Source: Anaerobacillus isosaccharinicus (lineage in GTDB: Bacteria > Bacillota > Bacilli > Bacillales > Anaerobacillaceae). From it: a DNA stretch of 64,000 nt. The stretch is taken from positions 1,106,164 to 1,170,163 of the forward strand of contig NZ_CP063356.1 of assembly GCF_001866075.3 (NCBI RefSeq), given 5' to 3'. This document shows, in pieces, positions 8,869 to 16,546 of this stretch; the first letter of the stretch is position 1; each line of letters opens with the position of its first letter. The notes under the pieces are model-generated. The model saw nothing but the letters and a program-made list of their open reading frames with translations, was not told where the DNA came from and did no database searches. The position numbers were made by a program, and so were the translations under genes.

Positions 8869-10467
8869 TTAATTTATTAATGGTAGGTAAACAGTAAACG
8901 TCGATCCTTCTCCCAACTGTGACTCAACGAAGATTTTTCCTTGATGGTTTTTTACTATTCGTTCACAAACTGACAAGCCTAACCCAACCCCATTTTCTTT
9001 TGTACTAAAAAATGGTGAAAATAACTGTTCACTTTCCTCTTTCGTTATCCCACCCCCATTATCGATCACCTTAATAAAAATTCCTTCCGAGTCATTCAAA
9101 GCTGTAACATTGATCTTTCCGCCGCTAGGTGTCACATCCATTGCATTCTGAATTAAATTAATTAGCACCTGCTTAATTTGGTTTGCATCGATAGATAATT
9201 CCACTTTTTCTATTAACATATCATCGACGACTATTTGAATATTTTTGAGAGTAGCTTCGCTTTTCATAAAAATTACTGTTCGCTCTAGCAGATCAATTAC
9301 GTTCATTTTCTTTTTAGAAGGAGCATCAGGTCTTGATGTAAGAACAAAGTTTGAAACTAGTTGATTCACACGCTCCAATTCATCGGAAATAATAGTTAAA
9401 TAATCTTTGGCAGTTTCATCTTGATAATGTTTCTCTAATAAATGGATAAAACCCATGATAGGTGTAAGCGGATTTCTAATTTCATGAGCTAAACCAGCAC
9501 TAAGCCTTCCAATTGTTGAGAGTTTTTCATTTTCAATAATTTGTTGCTCCATAATATAGCGCTCCGTAATATCACGGAATTGTCCATAACAACCTATTAA
9601 ATCCTTTTTTTGATCAAATATAGGTAAAACATCAATTATAATATATTTCTTTTCCTTTCCAATTTGATAACAAATCTCAGCATTAATTATTTCTTGATTT
9701 TTTTCTAGGGCGTTAATAAAATAATGACTGATTTCCTCAATAACGCATATTGACTTACCAACACAAAGTAATTGATTAATGTCAAACATCTTCTCAGCAC
9801 TTTCATTAAAGGATGTAATTATTCCATCTTGGTCGGTAATGATAATTCCATTACATGTTGTATTAATCATAATTTGGTTTAACTCTTGCAATCTTCTATT
9901 TTGAACATTGACAGTTATTTCCCGTTCAATTGAATCAATAGCAGAGGACAAAAGCCCCAAGTGAAACGCACTGCTATCACCAATTTTAGTCATTAAGGTT
10001 ACCGTACCTACCACTGGATTATATTTATGATCAATACTTTGGAACAAACAGCTTGTACAAGAAAAATCATGAAAACAATGATGGTAGTGTTGTGTTCCTA
10101 TCGTTTGAATTGGATGTTTATGCTTAAGGCATAAACTAACTGAATTTGTTCCTGAAGTCTCTTCATCAAACATAATACCTGGAATAACTCCAAATATATT
10201 TTTTAAGTCATTGTCACCGAATATCTCAATAATTACTCCCGAATCATTTGTAATAATAAAGAGGCTAGGAACCCCTTCCATGTATAATAGCAATTTACTC
10301 ATAAAATGCTTAGTGACATTGATTATTTCTTGGTACTTTCTCCTCTCATTAGTTATCTCTTGCTCTTGGAGGACTTCTGTAAGTCTAGGGATATCGGCTG
10401 GGTCCAAATTGTATTTATTTTTACAATTATATTTTGAGTTAATGATATATAATGGTTCGGTATTCAT
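8869..10467 (-). CDS. GAF-PAS sensor histidine kinase
   Basis: The start chosen is the ATG at 10467, eight bases after AGGGTGGG; a longer frame to 10512 would overlap the upstream gene and has no such site. Domains in order: a GAF domain of the AcoR type (about 40-165) with the EETSGTNS motif near 102; a His/Cys-rich segment (HYHHCFHDFSCTSC); a PAS domain (about 195-310) ending in the usual DITERY; HisKA with the H-box AHEIRNPL near 327; and HATPase_c with N, G1 (DNGGG) and G2 (GVGLGL) boxes. No membrane helix is seen, so it is a soluble sensor. No response regulator is adjacent, so the partner is unknown. Confidence 0.9.
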   Translation of the reverse strand: MNTEPLYIINSKYNCKNKYNLDPADIPRLTEVLQEQEITNERRKYQEIINVTKHFMSKLLLYMEGVPSLFIITNDSGVIIEIFGDNDLKNIFGVIPGIMFDEETSGTNSVSLCLKHKHPIQTIGTQHYHHCFHDFSCTSCLFQSIDHKYNPVVGTVTLMTKIGDSSAFHLGLLSSAIDSIEREITVNVQNRRLQELNQIMINTTCNGIIITDQDGIITSFNESAEKMFDINQLLCVGKSICVIEEISHYFINALEKNQEIINAEICYQIGKEKKYIIIDVLPIFDQKKDLIGCYGQFRDITERYIMEQQIIENEKLSTIGRLSAGLAHEIRNPLTPIMGFIHLLEKHYQDETAKDYLTIISDELERVNQLVSNFVLTSRPDAPSKKKMNVIDLLERTVIFMKSEATLKNIQIVVDDMLIEKVELSIDANQIKQVLINLIQNAMDVTPSGGKINVTALNDSEGIFIKVIDNGGGITKEESEQLFSPFFSTKENGVGLGLSVCERIVKNHQGKIFVESQLGEGSTFTVYLPLIN

Positions 10468-10498
10468 GGATTCACCCACCCTTCTCGAGTATGAAATG

Positions 10499-10864
10499 CT
10501 AGATTTTAACAAGTACTTCTTTTAACAACATCATCGCTTTGATTGCTTTAGGAAAGCCTATATAGGCCACTGAGTGAACGATTAGATCTTTAATTTCCTT
10601 ACTAGTAATTCCAATATTTAATGCAGCTTTATAATGTAACTCTAAAGCCGAATTAATTTCTCCTTGTGTGATTAACGAGGTAATACTAATAATTTCTTTT
10701 TCCCTATGTGTTAGATTTGTTAAAGTGTGCAAATCACCATAGGCAAACTCTATGACCATAGACGCTAGCTCAGGGGAGATCGCCTTTAGCTCTTCTAATG
10801 AATTAATTGCATTTTCTCCACAAATATTCTTAAAATTTTCGAGACCGCTGTCATACCTATCCAC
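10499..10864 (-). CDS. Carboxymuconolactone-decarboxylase (CMD/AhpD-like) family protein
   Basis: The 121-residue protein starts at GTG 10864 after AAAGGGTGG. It has the CMD all-helical pattern: LTHREKEIISITSLITQG, then a helix with a conserved E-x-H (ELHYKAALNIGIT) and IKDLIVHSVAYIGFPKA. The redox CxxC of AhpD is absent, so it is closer to the gamma-carboxymuconolactone decarboxylase branch, whose many members have unknown substrates. It is the first gene of the three-gene operon and may act on the same metabolite as the TPP enzyme. Confidence 0.75.
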   Translation of the reverse strand: MDRYDSGLENFKNICGENAINSLEELKAISPELASMVIEFAYGDLHTLTNLTHREKEIISITSLITQGEINSALELHYKAALNIGITSKEIKDLIVHSVAYIGFPKAIKAMMLLKEVLVKI

Positions 10865-11071
10865 GGCAATACCACCCTTTATGCTTTCTAGGTTATTTTT
10901 TCCAATTAATATGGATATTGTATATTATTTCAATTAATCTGAGAAGAAGCAATATAAAGAATTATTTAAATTCACCGCTTTGTTTTTATTCCCCAATATG
11001 CCCAATTGAAAATAACTCCATATTTGTGTCATTATTGTAGGTAGGATACTGAAGCTATGGAGGTTAGTACT

Positions 11072-11239
11072 TTGAGAGATAAAAAGAAGTTAGGGATGGT
11101 CGGTTTTATTATTTTTGGTGCTCAATTTATGTTTTATTTAATACAAGGCAATTTCTTAATCGAGTTATTGGTCATTGCACTCCTGTTTCTGTTCTTTTCA
11201 CTTTATAGTGCGTTTAATGATACAAAGTCAAAAAAGTAA
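11072..11239 (+). CDS. Small two-helix membrane protein
   Basis: The likely start is the TTG at 11072, because ATGGAGG at 11057-11063 is a good ribosome site eight bases upstream; the upstream ATG at 11057 lies inside that site. The 55-residue product has a basic start (RDKKK), two hydrophobic helices (about 8-25 and 28-45) and a basic end. No family is recognised. Confidence 0.55.
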   Translation: MRDKKKLGMVGFIIFGAQFMFYLIQGNFLIELLVIALLFLFFSLYSAFNDTKSKK

Positions 11240-11258
11240 CGTCAGGTAGGTTATGAGG

Positions 11259-11297
11259 ACGAGCGATACTAATAGGGTATGGCTCGTTTTGTATTTT
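11259..11297 (+). terminator. Terminator after the small membrane gene
   Basis: ACGAGCGATAC (11259-11269) pairs with GTATGGCTCGT (11277-11287) with one mismatch, followed by a T-rich stretch. Confidence 0.7.
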
Positions 11298-11402
11298 TCT
11301 TATAGCCATTTACACGTTTACGCTTGTCAAATCGCCCTGTTTCTTTGTGACTTATCCCTAATTTTAAAAGAAATTGTTCTTTTTCGGTCCTCCTACTTGG
11401 CC

Positions 11403-11500
11403 ATTTAGCAAATGTTGGGGTTTATTAGCCAAAGCTGGGTTTTATTAGCTATTTGGTATGCTTTATTAGTCAAACTTGGGGTTTATTAGCCAAAGCTTAA
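11403..11500. repeat. 20-bp tandem repeat array, TTTATTAGCCAAA type (cluster A)
   Basis: Five units begin at 11403, 11421, 11441, 11462 and 11482, a period of about 20. The core is TTTATTAGCCAAAGC; the first unit is degenerate (ATTTAGCAAA). The same element recurs in four other intergenic places of this window. It lies downstream of the broken winged-helix gene. Confidence 0.7.
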
Positions 11501-11516
11501 TCAGCGTGCAAAAATT

Positions 11517-11904
11517 TTAACTCGACAAGTGCCTAGTCACCCCAAAATTTTCAAACCGCATTAATACATACAAATTACTAGATTGGCCGCCGGTGTCACG
11601 CTTTAGTTCGTGGACAACAAGGCCGATCTTTTTTGCTTTAGCGACCATTCGCTTCCAAGTTGAGCGGGAAATACTGTTCCCGTTGTATTTTTCATGCAAC
11701 ACCTTAAGCGCAGTACCGATCTTCAGATAGCGACACCAACAACCTTCACCGCATACTGGGTCAGCTGCATAAGACCAAGTTTTTCACTTCTCGTAAACTC
11801 GCGTCCAAATTTTCCCACCCGCAATCCAAAATGCTCATTATACTCCGCGACTGATTGAAACTCGAGTAGCTTTTGAAATTTTCGATTTGTCCATTTTTTA
11901 ACAT
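11517..11904 (-). pseudogene. Frameshifted winged-helix DNA-binding protein
   Basis: A GGGGGAG site precedes an ATG at 11904. The frame begins MLKNGQIENFKSYSSFNQS, then must shift frame twice to keep reading sense: VAEYNEHF and FTRSEKLGLMQLTQY in a second frame, then CRYLKIGTALKVLHEKY and ISRSTWKRMVAKAKKIGLV in a third, ending GGQSSNLYVLMRF. In order these fit a family of Bacillus helix-turn-helix proteins often found on plasmids and accessory regions, whose C-terminal part reads like a winged helix (SRST..RM..KAK.LGI). Only the last third remains as a continuous 61-codon frame. It lies next to an array of operator-like repeats. Confidence 0.65.
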
Positions 11905-11960
11905 TTGAACTCCCCCTTCAAAGTTTTTTAAAAGGGGTGAGGCATTTCAAAAATATAGCC

Positions 11961-12048
11961 AAACTTTATGTTTGACCTATCCATACGTTAAGTTTCACCT
12001 AGTCAAACTTAACGTTTGAGCATGTGAAACGTGAAGTTTGGTGATATG
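11961..12048. repeat. Four 22-bp iterons with AAAC-N5-GTTT palindromic cores
   Basis: Units start at 11961, 11983, 12005 and 12027, exactly 22 bp apart. The cores are AAACTTTATGTTT, ATACGTTAAGTTT, AAACTTAACGTTT and AAACGTGAAGTTT; three match AAAC-N5-GTTT fully and one has a single mismatch. Two neighbouring units also form an 11-bp perfect inverted repeat (ACGTTAAGTTT at 11985-11995 and AAACTTAACGT at 12005-12015). The array sits 80 bp upstream of the sigma factor gene and next to the broken winged-helix gene, which suggests an operator array for it (inference). Confidence 0.7.
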
Positions 12049-12127
12049 ACACTTAAGCTCCGAGCCGCAATAATAAGGGTACCGCGGAATATTTGGAGAG
12101 CGCGCTTTCCGCTGGAGAGTTAGTGAA

Positions 12128-12610
12128 ATGAATAGGTCATTTGAAGAAGTAGTCGAGGCTTTTGCACCACTTGTCAAAAAGCAGATTAGACAGCTGCATG
12201 GAACGAAGCACTTTGATGAGCTATACCAAATTGGCTTAATTGCGATCTGGGAGGCTTCGGAACGCTTCTCGGGGGAAAAAGGTCAATTCCCTAGTTACGT
12301 GAAAAAATATATACGAGGGAAGATGCTAAATTTTTTAAATAAAGAAATGAAGATTCGCGAGCGAACGGTTATGTTCGAAGAGCCAGAAGCTATTGAGCAA
12401 ATCCCAGCACATGAAGCGACCATCGTGATGACCATTCCACTCAGGCCAATCCTTCCTTACTTATCTGATAGAGAAAAATTGTGGCTAGTTGAATACCTTG
12501 AACACGGTAAAGGCCCGAAGCAAATTGCGAACGAACAAAATGTCTCTGTTAACACGGTAAAGGCTTGGCGAGTTGATGCAATCAAAAAATTGAAAAGGCA
12601 TCTCAGCTAA
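12128..12610 (+). CDS. RNA polymerase sigma factor, sigma-70 family (short, ECF-like)
   Basis: The 160-residue protein has region 2 (about 8-80: DELYQIGLIAIWEASERF and a YVKKYIRGKM segment) and region 4 (about 110-158: LSDREKLWLVEYL and an HTH, PKQIANEQNVSVNTVKAWR), without regions 1 and 3. GGAGAG lies eight bases before the ATG. It heads a cluster with DUF1659, DUF2922 and YvrJ genes, an arrangement known near sigO/yvrJ in Bacillus. No anti-sigma factor is adjacent. The iteron array lies directly upstream, and control by a repeat-binding protein is likely. Confidence 0.85.
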   Translation: MNRSFEEVVEAFAPLVKKQIRQLHGTKHFDELYQIGLIAIWEASERFSGEKGQFPSYVKKYIRGKMLNFLNKEMKIRERTVMFEEPEAIEQIPAHEATIVMTIPLRPILPYLSDREKLWLVEYLEHGKGPKQIANEQNVSVNTVKAWRVDAIKKLKRHLS

Positions 12611-12743
12611 CTTATTAGAATATCAAACCCTGCGTTTGTACCTTCGATTCAACACCTTAACCTAGCAACGAAAAAAACTTCAAAAATCACCCCATCCTTT
12701 TTCGAAAAAGATTGTATTTATAAAGTGAAGGGGGTGAGACAAG

Positions 12744-12950
12744 ATGAACATTTTAAAATCACGGTTAACAATCACGGTGCATGCGGGCTTTGATCAGGAT
12801 GGTGAGGAGGTCTTCAAGACAAAGAACTTCTCAAACGTAAACAATTTAGCGACAGAAGAACAACTCCTGCTTGCGGCCCAAGCATTAGTGACACTACAAC
12901 AGCACACGTTGGAAAGCGTTACAAGAACAAACATGTACAACGTATTTTAA
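12744..12950 (+). CDS. DUF1659 family protein
   Basis: A 68-residue protein behind AAGGGGGTGAG. It matches the DUF1659 pattern: a beta-strand start (SRLTITVHAGFDQDGEEVFKT), then KNFSNVN and a helix (EEQLLLAAQALVTLQ), ending in a hydrophobic residue. Function of the family is unknown; it typically sits next to DUF2922 and YvrJ genes, as here. Confidence 0.8.
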   Translation: MNILKSRLTITVHAGFDQDGEEVFKTKNFSNVNNLATEEQLLLAAQALVTLQQHTLESVTRTNMYNVF

Positions 12951-12984
12951 GAGTATTGGAATTTAATAGGATAGGAGGTGAACA

Positions 12985-13212
12985 ATGATGGCGAAGAAAA
13001 TTGAATTAATTTTTAAAAATGAGATTGGCAGAAATGTAACGATTTCATTAGATGACCCAATTGAGCCAGTCGATAAAGAAAAAGTATCGCTAGTGATGGA
13101 TCAAGTGATCGCCCAACAAGCATTCGTTTCAGGCGGAGGGTTATTGGTGGGCAAGGCGGCAGCGCGAATTGTTGAACGCAATGTAGAGCCAATTAGTATT
13201 CCAGTAAATTAA
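12985..13212 (+). CDS. DUF2922 family protein
   Basis: A 75-residue protein with AGGAGGTGA upstream; the start may be the ATG at 12985 or the next one at 12988. It shows the DUF2922 pattern: KKIELIFKNEIGRNVTISLDDP, then VDKEKVSLVMDQVIAQQAF and a C-terminal strand region. Family function is unknown. It is part of the sigma factor cluster. Confidence 0.8.
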   Translation: MMAKKIELIFKNEIGRNVTISLDDPIEPVDKEKVSLVMDQVIAQQAFVSGGGLLVGKAAARIVERNVEPISIPVN

Positions 13213-13283
13213 GTTAGTTAGGGGGCGGAGGGTACTCCTCCCCCTTTGTTAGTTGAGTTTTTTCGAAAGGAGGTCGGCAGGAT

Positions 13284-13463
13284 ATGGAGATATGGATCCC
13301 GCTCATTAGCGAATACGGCTTTCCGGTGATGGTTACCCTTTACTTGCTGCATCATATCGAGGTAAAGCTAGACATACTGAACGATTCGATTAAGAGTCTG
13401 GCCCAATCGCTGCAACAACCGAGTGAGAGCACACCTATGAAGGCGCAGAAAGCTAGTTCGTGA
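13284..13463 (+). CDS. yvrJ: YvrJ family small membrane protein
   Basis: A 59-residue frame behind AAAGGAGGTC. It begins MEIWIPLISEYGFPVMVTLY, a single hydrophobic helix typical of YvrJ, then a helix (HHIEVKLDILNDSIKSLAQ) and a polar tail. YvrJ proteins are of unknown function and accompany DUF1659/DUF2922 genes and sigma factors. The layout resembles the holin-like BhlA/YvrJ fold with one membrane segment. Confidence 0.8.
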   Translation: MEIWIPLISEYGFPVMVTLYLLHHIEVKLDILNDSIKSLAQSLQQPSESTPMKAQKASS

Positions 13464-13588
13464 TGGACTGGTTTTTTTGGTGTGGGAAATGGTGAACAGT
13501 GCAACAATGGGTTTGCTTATAGACTTAATTTACGAATGACAAGCAACTTCTCATCTTGTATACTATATTCAGAAGGAGGTGAGTAGAA

Positions 13589-13909
13589 GTGAACAATGAA
13601 AAAATTGAGGATATGTTAACTCAATTAATAAAAATAGTTGGCAATATTCAATCTGATATCCAAGGGATGCAATCTGATATTCGGGGTATGAAATCTGATA
13701 TCCAAGGTTTGCAATCTGATGTACAGGGTGTTAAAGCGGATATTCAAGAAATTAAAGCCGAGGCTCGAGATTTTAAGGCAAAAAGTGAAGCACGACACGA
13801 GGCAGTTATGACCCAGCTTAAAACGCTTGAAAATGATCAGGACTTCATTTGGGAAAAAGCGGTCCGCAATGAAAGAGAACTTGGGAACCTCAAAAGACAA
13901 TTAAGTTAA
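13589..13909 (+). CDS. Coiled-coil protein with heptad repeats
   Basis: The 106-residue protein starts at GTG 13589 after GAAGGAGGTGAG. Residues 15-55 are five or six near-perfect seven-residue repeats of the type Q-S-D-I-Q-G-M/L, continuing as a long helix (IQEIKAEARDFKAKSEARHEAV). The whole protein is predicted to be a coiled coil. Similar small proteins of unknown function are common in Bacillaceae. The DNA encoding the repeats is itself a 21-bp near-repeat, a likely site of length change. Confidence 0.75.
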   Translation: MNNEKIEDMLTQLIKIVGNIQSDIQGMQSDIRGMKSDIQGLQSDVQGVKADIQEIKAEARDFKAKSEARHEAVMTQLKTLENDQDFIWEKAVRNERELGNLKRQLS

Positions 13910-13981
13910 GGCAACTCCAAATCTCCGTACACATAAACCTACGATAATACCTACCTGATTGTTTTTGTCCAAAGTAAATGA

Positions 13982-14026
13982 AAAGGAGTGCTTCCTTTAA
14001 TGGACAGCACTCCTTTACTATTTTTG
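13982..14026. terminator. Repeated hairpin AAAGGAGTGCT...AGCACTCCTTT, copy 1
   Basis: AAAGGAGTGCT (13982-13992) pairs with AGCACTCCTTT (14006-14016), followed by a T-rich tract on the plus strand. The loop TCCTTTAATGGAC is identical to that of the copy at 15954-15988. It can terminate the coiled-coil gene transcript. Confidence 0.7.
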
Positions 14027-14152
14027 CAAAAAAACTTACCTCTATTAGTACCTCGAAAAAGTTCATTACATATATTGTCCTTTTCACATTCCATTTAGAA
14101 AATTAACTTCCATCGGTGTCTAGTTCACCATCACTTACTTTTATTCCTCTGT

Positions 14153-14309
14153 TTAGCCTTCTTTGCCTTTCTCGAAAACCCTTGTTGCTTTTGCTACGTC
14201 CTCATACTGCCTATCACCGAAACAACCTGCATTGTACCCAGCTGCTAAGATAAAGATTGATATTAAAACCATCCAAGGGTTAGTTGAAATAGCTCCATTT
14301 ATGCGGTAC
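14153..14309 (-). pseudogene. doxX relic (C-terminal fragment)
   Basis: Read on the minus strand this gives NGAISTNPWMVLISIFILAA followed by GYNAGCFGDR, ending in a lysine-rich tail and TAA. It aligns with the C-terminus of the intact DoxX protein at 16037-16546 (AGTVSSNPWMILLSIFILVA, GYNAGRFGGDR). The N-terminal two thirds are missing. The same hairpin lies downstream of both copies, so a segment covering hairpin and doxX 3' end was duplicated. Confidence 0.75.
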
Positions 14310-14438
14310 GGCAATTAGCTTATATAAGATTAAAATACATTTTTAAAAGCTTTAATAGTGTGAAAAAAGGCTGAAAATTGATACTGTAAATTAGGTTATT
14401 TTACTCAAAACGTAAAGTTAGCAAAATCATCTGTAATG

Positions 14439-14473
14439 AAACCCCATACAAAAGATCAGGGGTTTTATTTTTT
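14439..14473 (+). terminator. Terminator-like hairpin upstream of the lipoprotein gene
   Basis: AAACCCC (14439-14445) pairs with GGGGTTT (14459-14465), followed by ATTTTTTT. It lies upstream of the promoter at 14514 and may insulate it from read-through. Confidence 0.6.
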
Positions 14474-14513
14474 TATGGTTACTTGTTTTTGAGTTTCAGA
14501 CGGACAAAAAAGG

Positions 14514-14543
14514 TTGAAACAAATAAAGGGATTTTATCATAAT
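14514..14543 (+). promoter_or_regulatory. Sigma-A-type promoter for the lipoprotein gene
   Basis: TTGAAA (14514-14519) and CATAAT (14538-14543) are 18 bp apart. A start near 14550 leaves a leader of about 75 nt and supports translation from ATG 14627. Confidence 0.5.
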
Positions 14544-14626
14544 TTGTAGAAATATCACTTTTGAAGGGGTCGGCTAAAAAATTTAACTGGAAAAACTTAT
14601 TTATATTAGTCAAGGGGATAGTAAAA

Positions 14627-15775
14627 ATGAAAAAATTATTAGCCATATTATTAATAATTCTTGTGGGGTGTGGTTCCACTACTACAGATCTAGAATATGA
14701 GGTAGTAGATGTTGATATTAATGGTGATTTAAGTGAAACAAAGGGGATAAATATTGATGGGAAGATACTAGTTCCCATTGAATTTATTGGTGAAATCTCT
14801 ACGGTCGCACCAAAGTGGGATAATGACTCAAATAGTATAAAAATAGCCTTCAAGGAACATCCAAACGAAACTATAAAAAAGTTAGTTGATTTAATGAATG
14901 AGGTAACAACTTTAAAAAAAGAATTAGAAATATCACAAGAAAGAAATCAAGAGTTGAAATTCGAGTTGATTTCAATGACTGGTGATGATGCAGTTGTTAC
15001 AAATGGGAATGAGAAAAAGTCAAAACCAGGAAAAGACTGGAATAGCCTAGAGACAGACTATTATGTATTACATTACCCAAATGTTCTTAGAGATGATGGC
15101 GAAAAAATGAAGGAATACCTTGATTTATCTATAGATGCGATCATGAAAGAATTTAGTCAATTTAGCGAGAAATTAAATCAATATTTTAAGAAAGTTGAAC
15201 TTGATGTTTATGTCCATAATACCCCAAATCAGTATGCATCTATTGGAACATGGACGATTTTAACTTGGGATAATTTTAATGCAGAAATTCACCTATTAGG
15301 GAAAGAAGCTCATGGTCCAAATACATGTTGCACAAACGCTAATCGGCCATTTGACAATGAGTACTTCTTAAAAACTACTATTCACGAGTACTTCACATTA
15401 CCGATCATCTACTTAGTTAGTGAGAAAAAGGTGGGGTGGAATAACGCGACATCTGTACCAAACTGGTTTGGTGAAGGATTAAACGATTACTATGGTGATT
15501 TATATGGCTCAACATCAATGGAAACATTAAAGTATCACAAAAAAAGGATTTTAAAGAATGTTAATGTAATCTCCTTTTCAAATGAAGGGATTAAAGTTGA
15601 TGAAATGTATGGTGATGGAATGGTGCTAGTAGCTTTCTTATATGAAACATTTGGAAAAGAAAAATTGCATCAGCTTTTATTTAGTGAAGAAAAAACTTTT
15701 GATGAAGCATTTAGAAAAGTGTATGGTCAATATAAAGATTTAGAAAAACCTTTTAGAGATTGGGTTTCAAAATAA
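14627..15775 (+). CDS. Lipoprotein with stalk domain and degenerate gluzincin-like peptidase domain
   Basis: The start is ATG 14627 behind AAGGGG. The first 15 residues are a lipoprotein signal ending LVGC. Residues about 25-75 resemble the copper-amine-oxidase N-terminal (stalk) domain (GKILVPIEF, a W, then SIKIAF), followed by a coiled coil (about 80-115). The C-terminal 230 residues resemble the peptidase MA/gluzincin fold: H253-E254 in TTIHEYFTLP and a downstream WFGEG with Glu at about 283. The second His of HExxH is replaced (HEYFT), so zinc chemistry is altered or lost. It is about 50 percent similar to the product of 56227-57393. Probably an extracellular membrane-anchored protein; activity is unknown. 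Confidence 0.7.
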   Translation: MKKLLAILLIILVGCGSTTTDLEYEVVDVDINGDLSETKGINIDGKILVPIEFIGEISTVAPKWDNDSNSIKIAFKEHPNETIKKLVDLMNEVTTLKKELEISQERNQELKFELISMTGDDAVVTNGNEKKSKPGKDWNSLETDYYVLHYPNVLRDDGEKMKEYLDLSIDAIMKEFSQFSEKLNQYFKKVELDVYVHNTPNQYASIGTWTILTWDNFNAEIHLLGKEAHGPNTCCTNANRPFDNEYFLKTTIHEYFTLPIIYLVSEKKVGWNNATSVPNWFGEGLNDYYGDLYGSTSMETLKYHKKRILKNVNVISFSNEGIKVDEMYGDGMVLVAFLYETFGKEKLHQLLFSEEKTFDEAFRKVYGQYKDLEKPFRDWVSK

Positions 15776-15806
15776 CAAAAAAGAGGGGAGTGCTCATCTT
15801 TTTTGT
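15775..15806 (+). terminator. Terminator of the lipoprotein gene
   Basis: ACAAAAAAGA (15775-15784) pairs perfectly with TCTTTTTTGT (15797-15806), giving its own T run. Confidence 0.8.
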
Positions 15807-15953
15807 AAAGCTAATATTTATGAAAAGTTTTTTCCATGGTCGGTTGATATGATTATGTAGTCCATATTACATAGTTCCAAATGGGAAAACAGGTCAATTA
15901 CAATTTCAGCGGAAGGCTTTATATCCAAATGATTGTTCTGGTCAAAAATTCCA

Positions 15954-15988
15954 AAAGGAGTGCTTCCTTTAATGGACAGCACTCCTTT
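15954..15988 (-). terminator. Repeated hairpin copy 2, terminator of doxX
   Basis: AAAGGAGTGCT (15954-15964) and AGCACTCCTTT (15978-15988) have the same loop as the copy at 13982. On the minus strand it lies 50 bp after the doxX stop and runs into TTGGAATTTTT. Confidence 0.75.
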
Positions 15989-16036
15989 CTTTACATTTTA
16001 TATAGTGATAAAACAACTCGTACTTGCCTGATCCTA

Positions 16037-16546
16037 TTAAGCAGCAATGTTCTTTTTGCCTTTATTTTTGAAAATCAAGCTTTTCAGATATGGCATTACC
16101 CAACGGTCACCACCGAAACGCCCCGCATTGTAGCCAGCTACTAAGATAAAGATTGATAGTAAAATCATCCAAGGATTTGATGAAACAGTTCCAGCAAACA
16201 TAAATGCAAAGTTCATAACGACACCGAAGAATGCTGCATAAGTTGTTAAAACACCAAGAATTAGTCCAAGACCTACTAGCACTTCTCCCCATGCAACCAT
16301 AAAACTAAATAATTCTGCATTTGGAATGGCAAATTTTTCTAAGAATGCAAGATAAGTTGGATAAACTGCTTCCCCGTTACTTACGACTGGGTTATTGACT
16401 GCCCCATTCAAGTAACCTCCAGCATTGAAAGGGTCACCTGTTACTTTGCCCCAACCAGCCTTCAGCCAGCTCCAACCTAAATATACACGTAATACTGCTA
16501 ATAAACCTGCTGCAATTTGATTGTTTCTTAAGAAATTCATGACCAT
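16037..16546 (-). CDS. DoxX family membrane protein
   Basis: The 169-residue protein has four hydrophobic helices (about 12-30, 75-100, 104-120, 123-145) and the DoxX pattern: an N-terminal R-x-x-L-G-W/x-x-x-x-x-G-W segment (LRVYLGWSWLKAGWGKV), EVLVGLGLILG and NAGRFGGDR near the C-terminus. DoxX proteins are small quinone or redox-related membrane proteins of debated function; some act in thiosulfate oxidation or oxidative-stress complexes. AGGAG precedes the ATG. A truncated duplicate lies at 14153-14309. Confidence 0.85.
   Translation of the reverse strand: MVMNFLRNNQIAAGLLAVLRVYLGWSWLKAGWGKVTGDPFNAGGYLNGAVNNPVVSNGEAVYPTYLAFLEKFAIPNAELFSFMVAWGEVLVGLGLILGVLTTYAAFFGVVMNFAFMFAGTVSSNPWMILLSIFILVAGYNAGRFGGDRWVMPYLKSLIFKNKGKKNIAA

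Larger units (their letters stand above)
13910..14626. other. Intergenic region with a doxX relic and two hairpins
   Basis: This 717-bp stretch holds the repeated hairpin at 13982-14016, a decayed doxX 3' part at 14153-14309, a second terminator-like hairpin at 14439-14465 and a promoter at 14514-14543. No intact gene is seen. Confidence 0.7.

Noticed and set aside
10468..10512. N-terminal extension of the histidine kinase to 10512
   Set aside because: It overlaps the upstream gene and lacks a ribosome site, while ATG 10467 has a good one.
13890..14087. Minus-strand open frame over the repeated hairpin
   Set aside because: It crosses a hairpin repeat and the end of the coiled-coil gene, with no ribosome site and no family match.
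14479..14853. Minus-strand open frame of 124 codons
   Set aside because: Antisense to the start, signal and promoter of the lipoprotein gene, with no ribosome site.
15881..16144. Plus-strand open frame of 87 codons
   Set aside because: It overlaps the doxX terminator and coding region in antisense and has no ribosome site.
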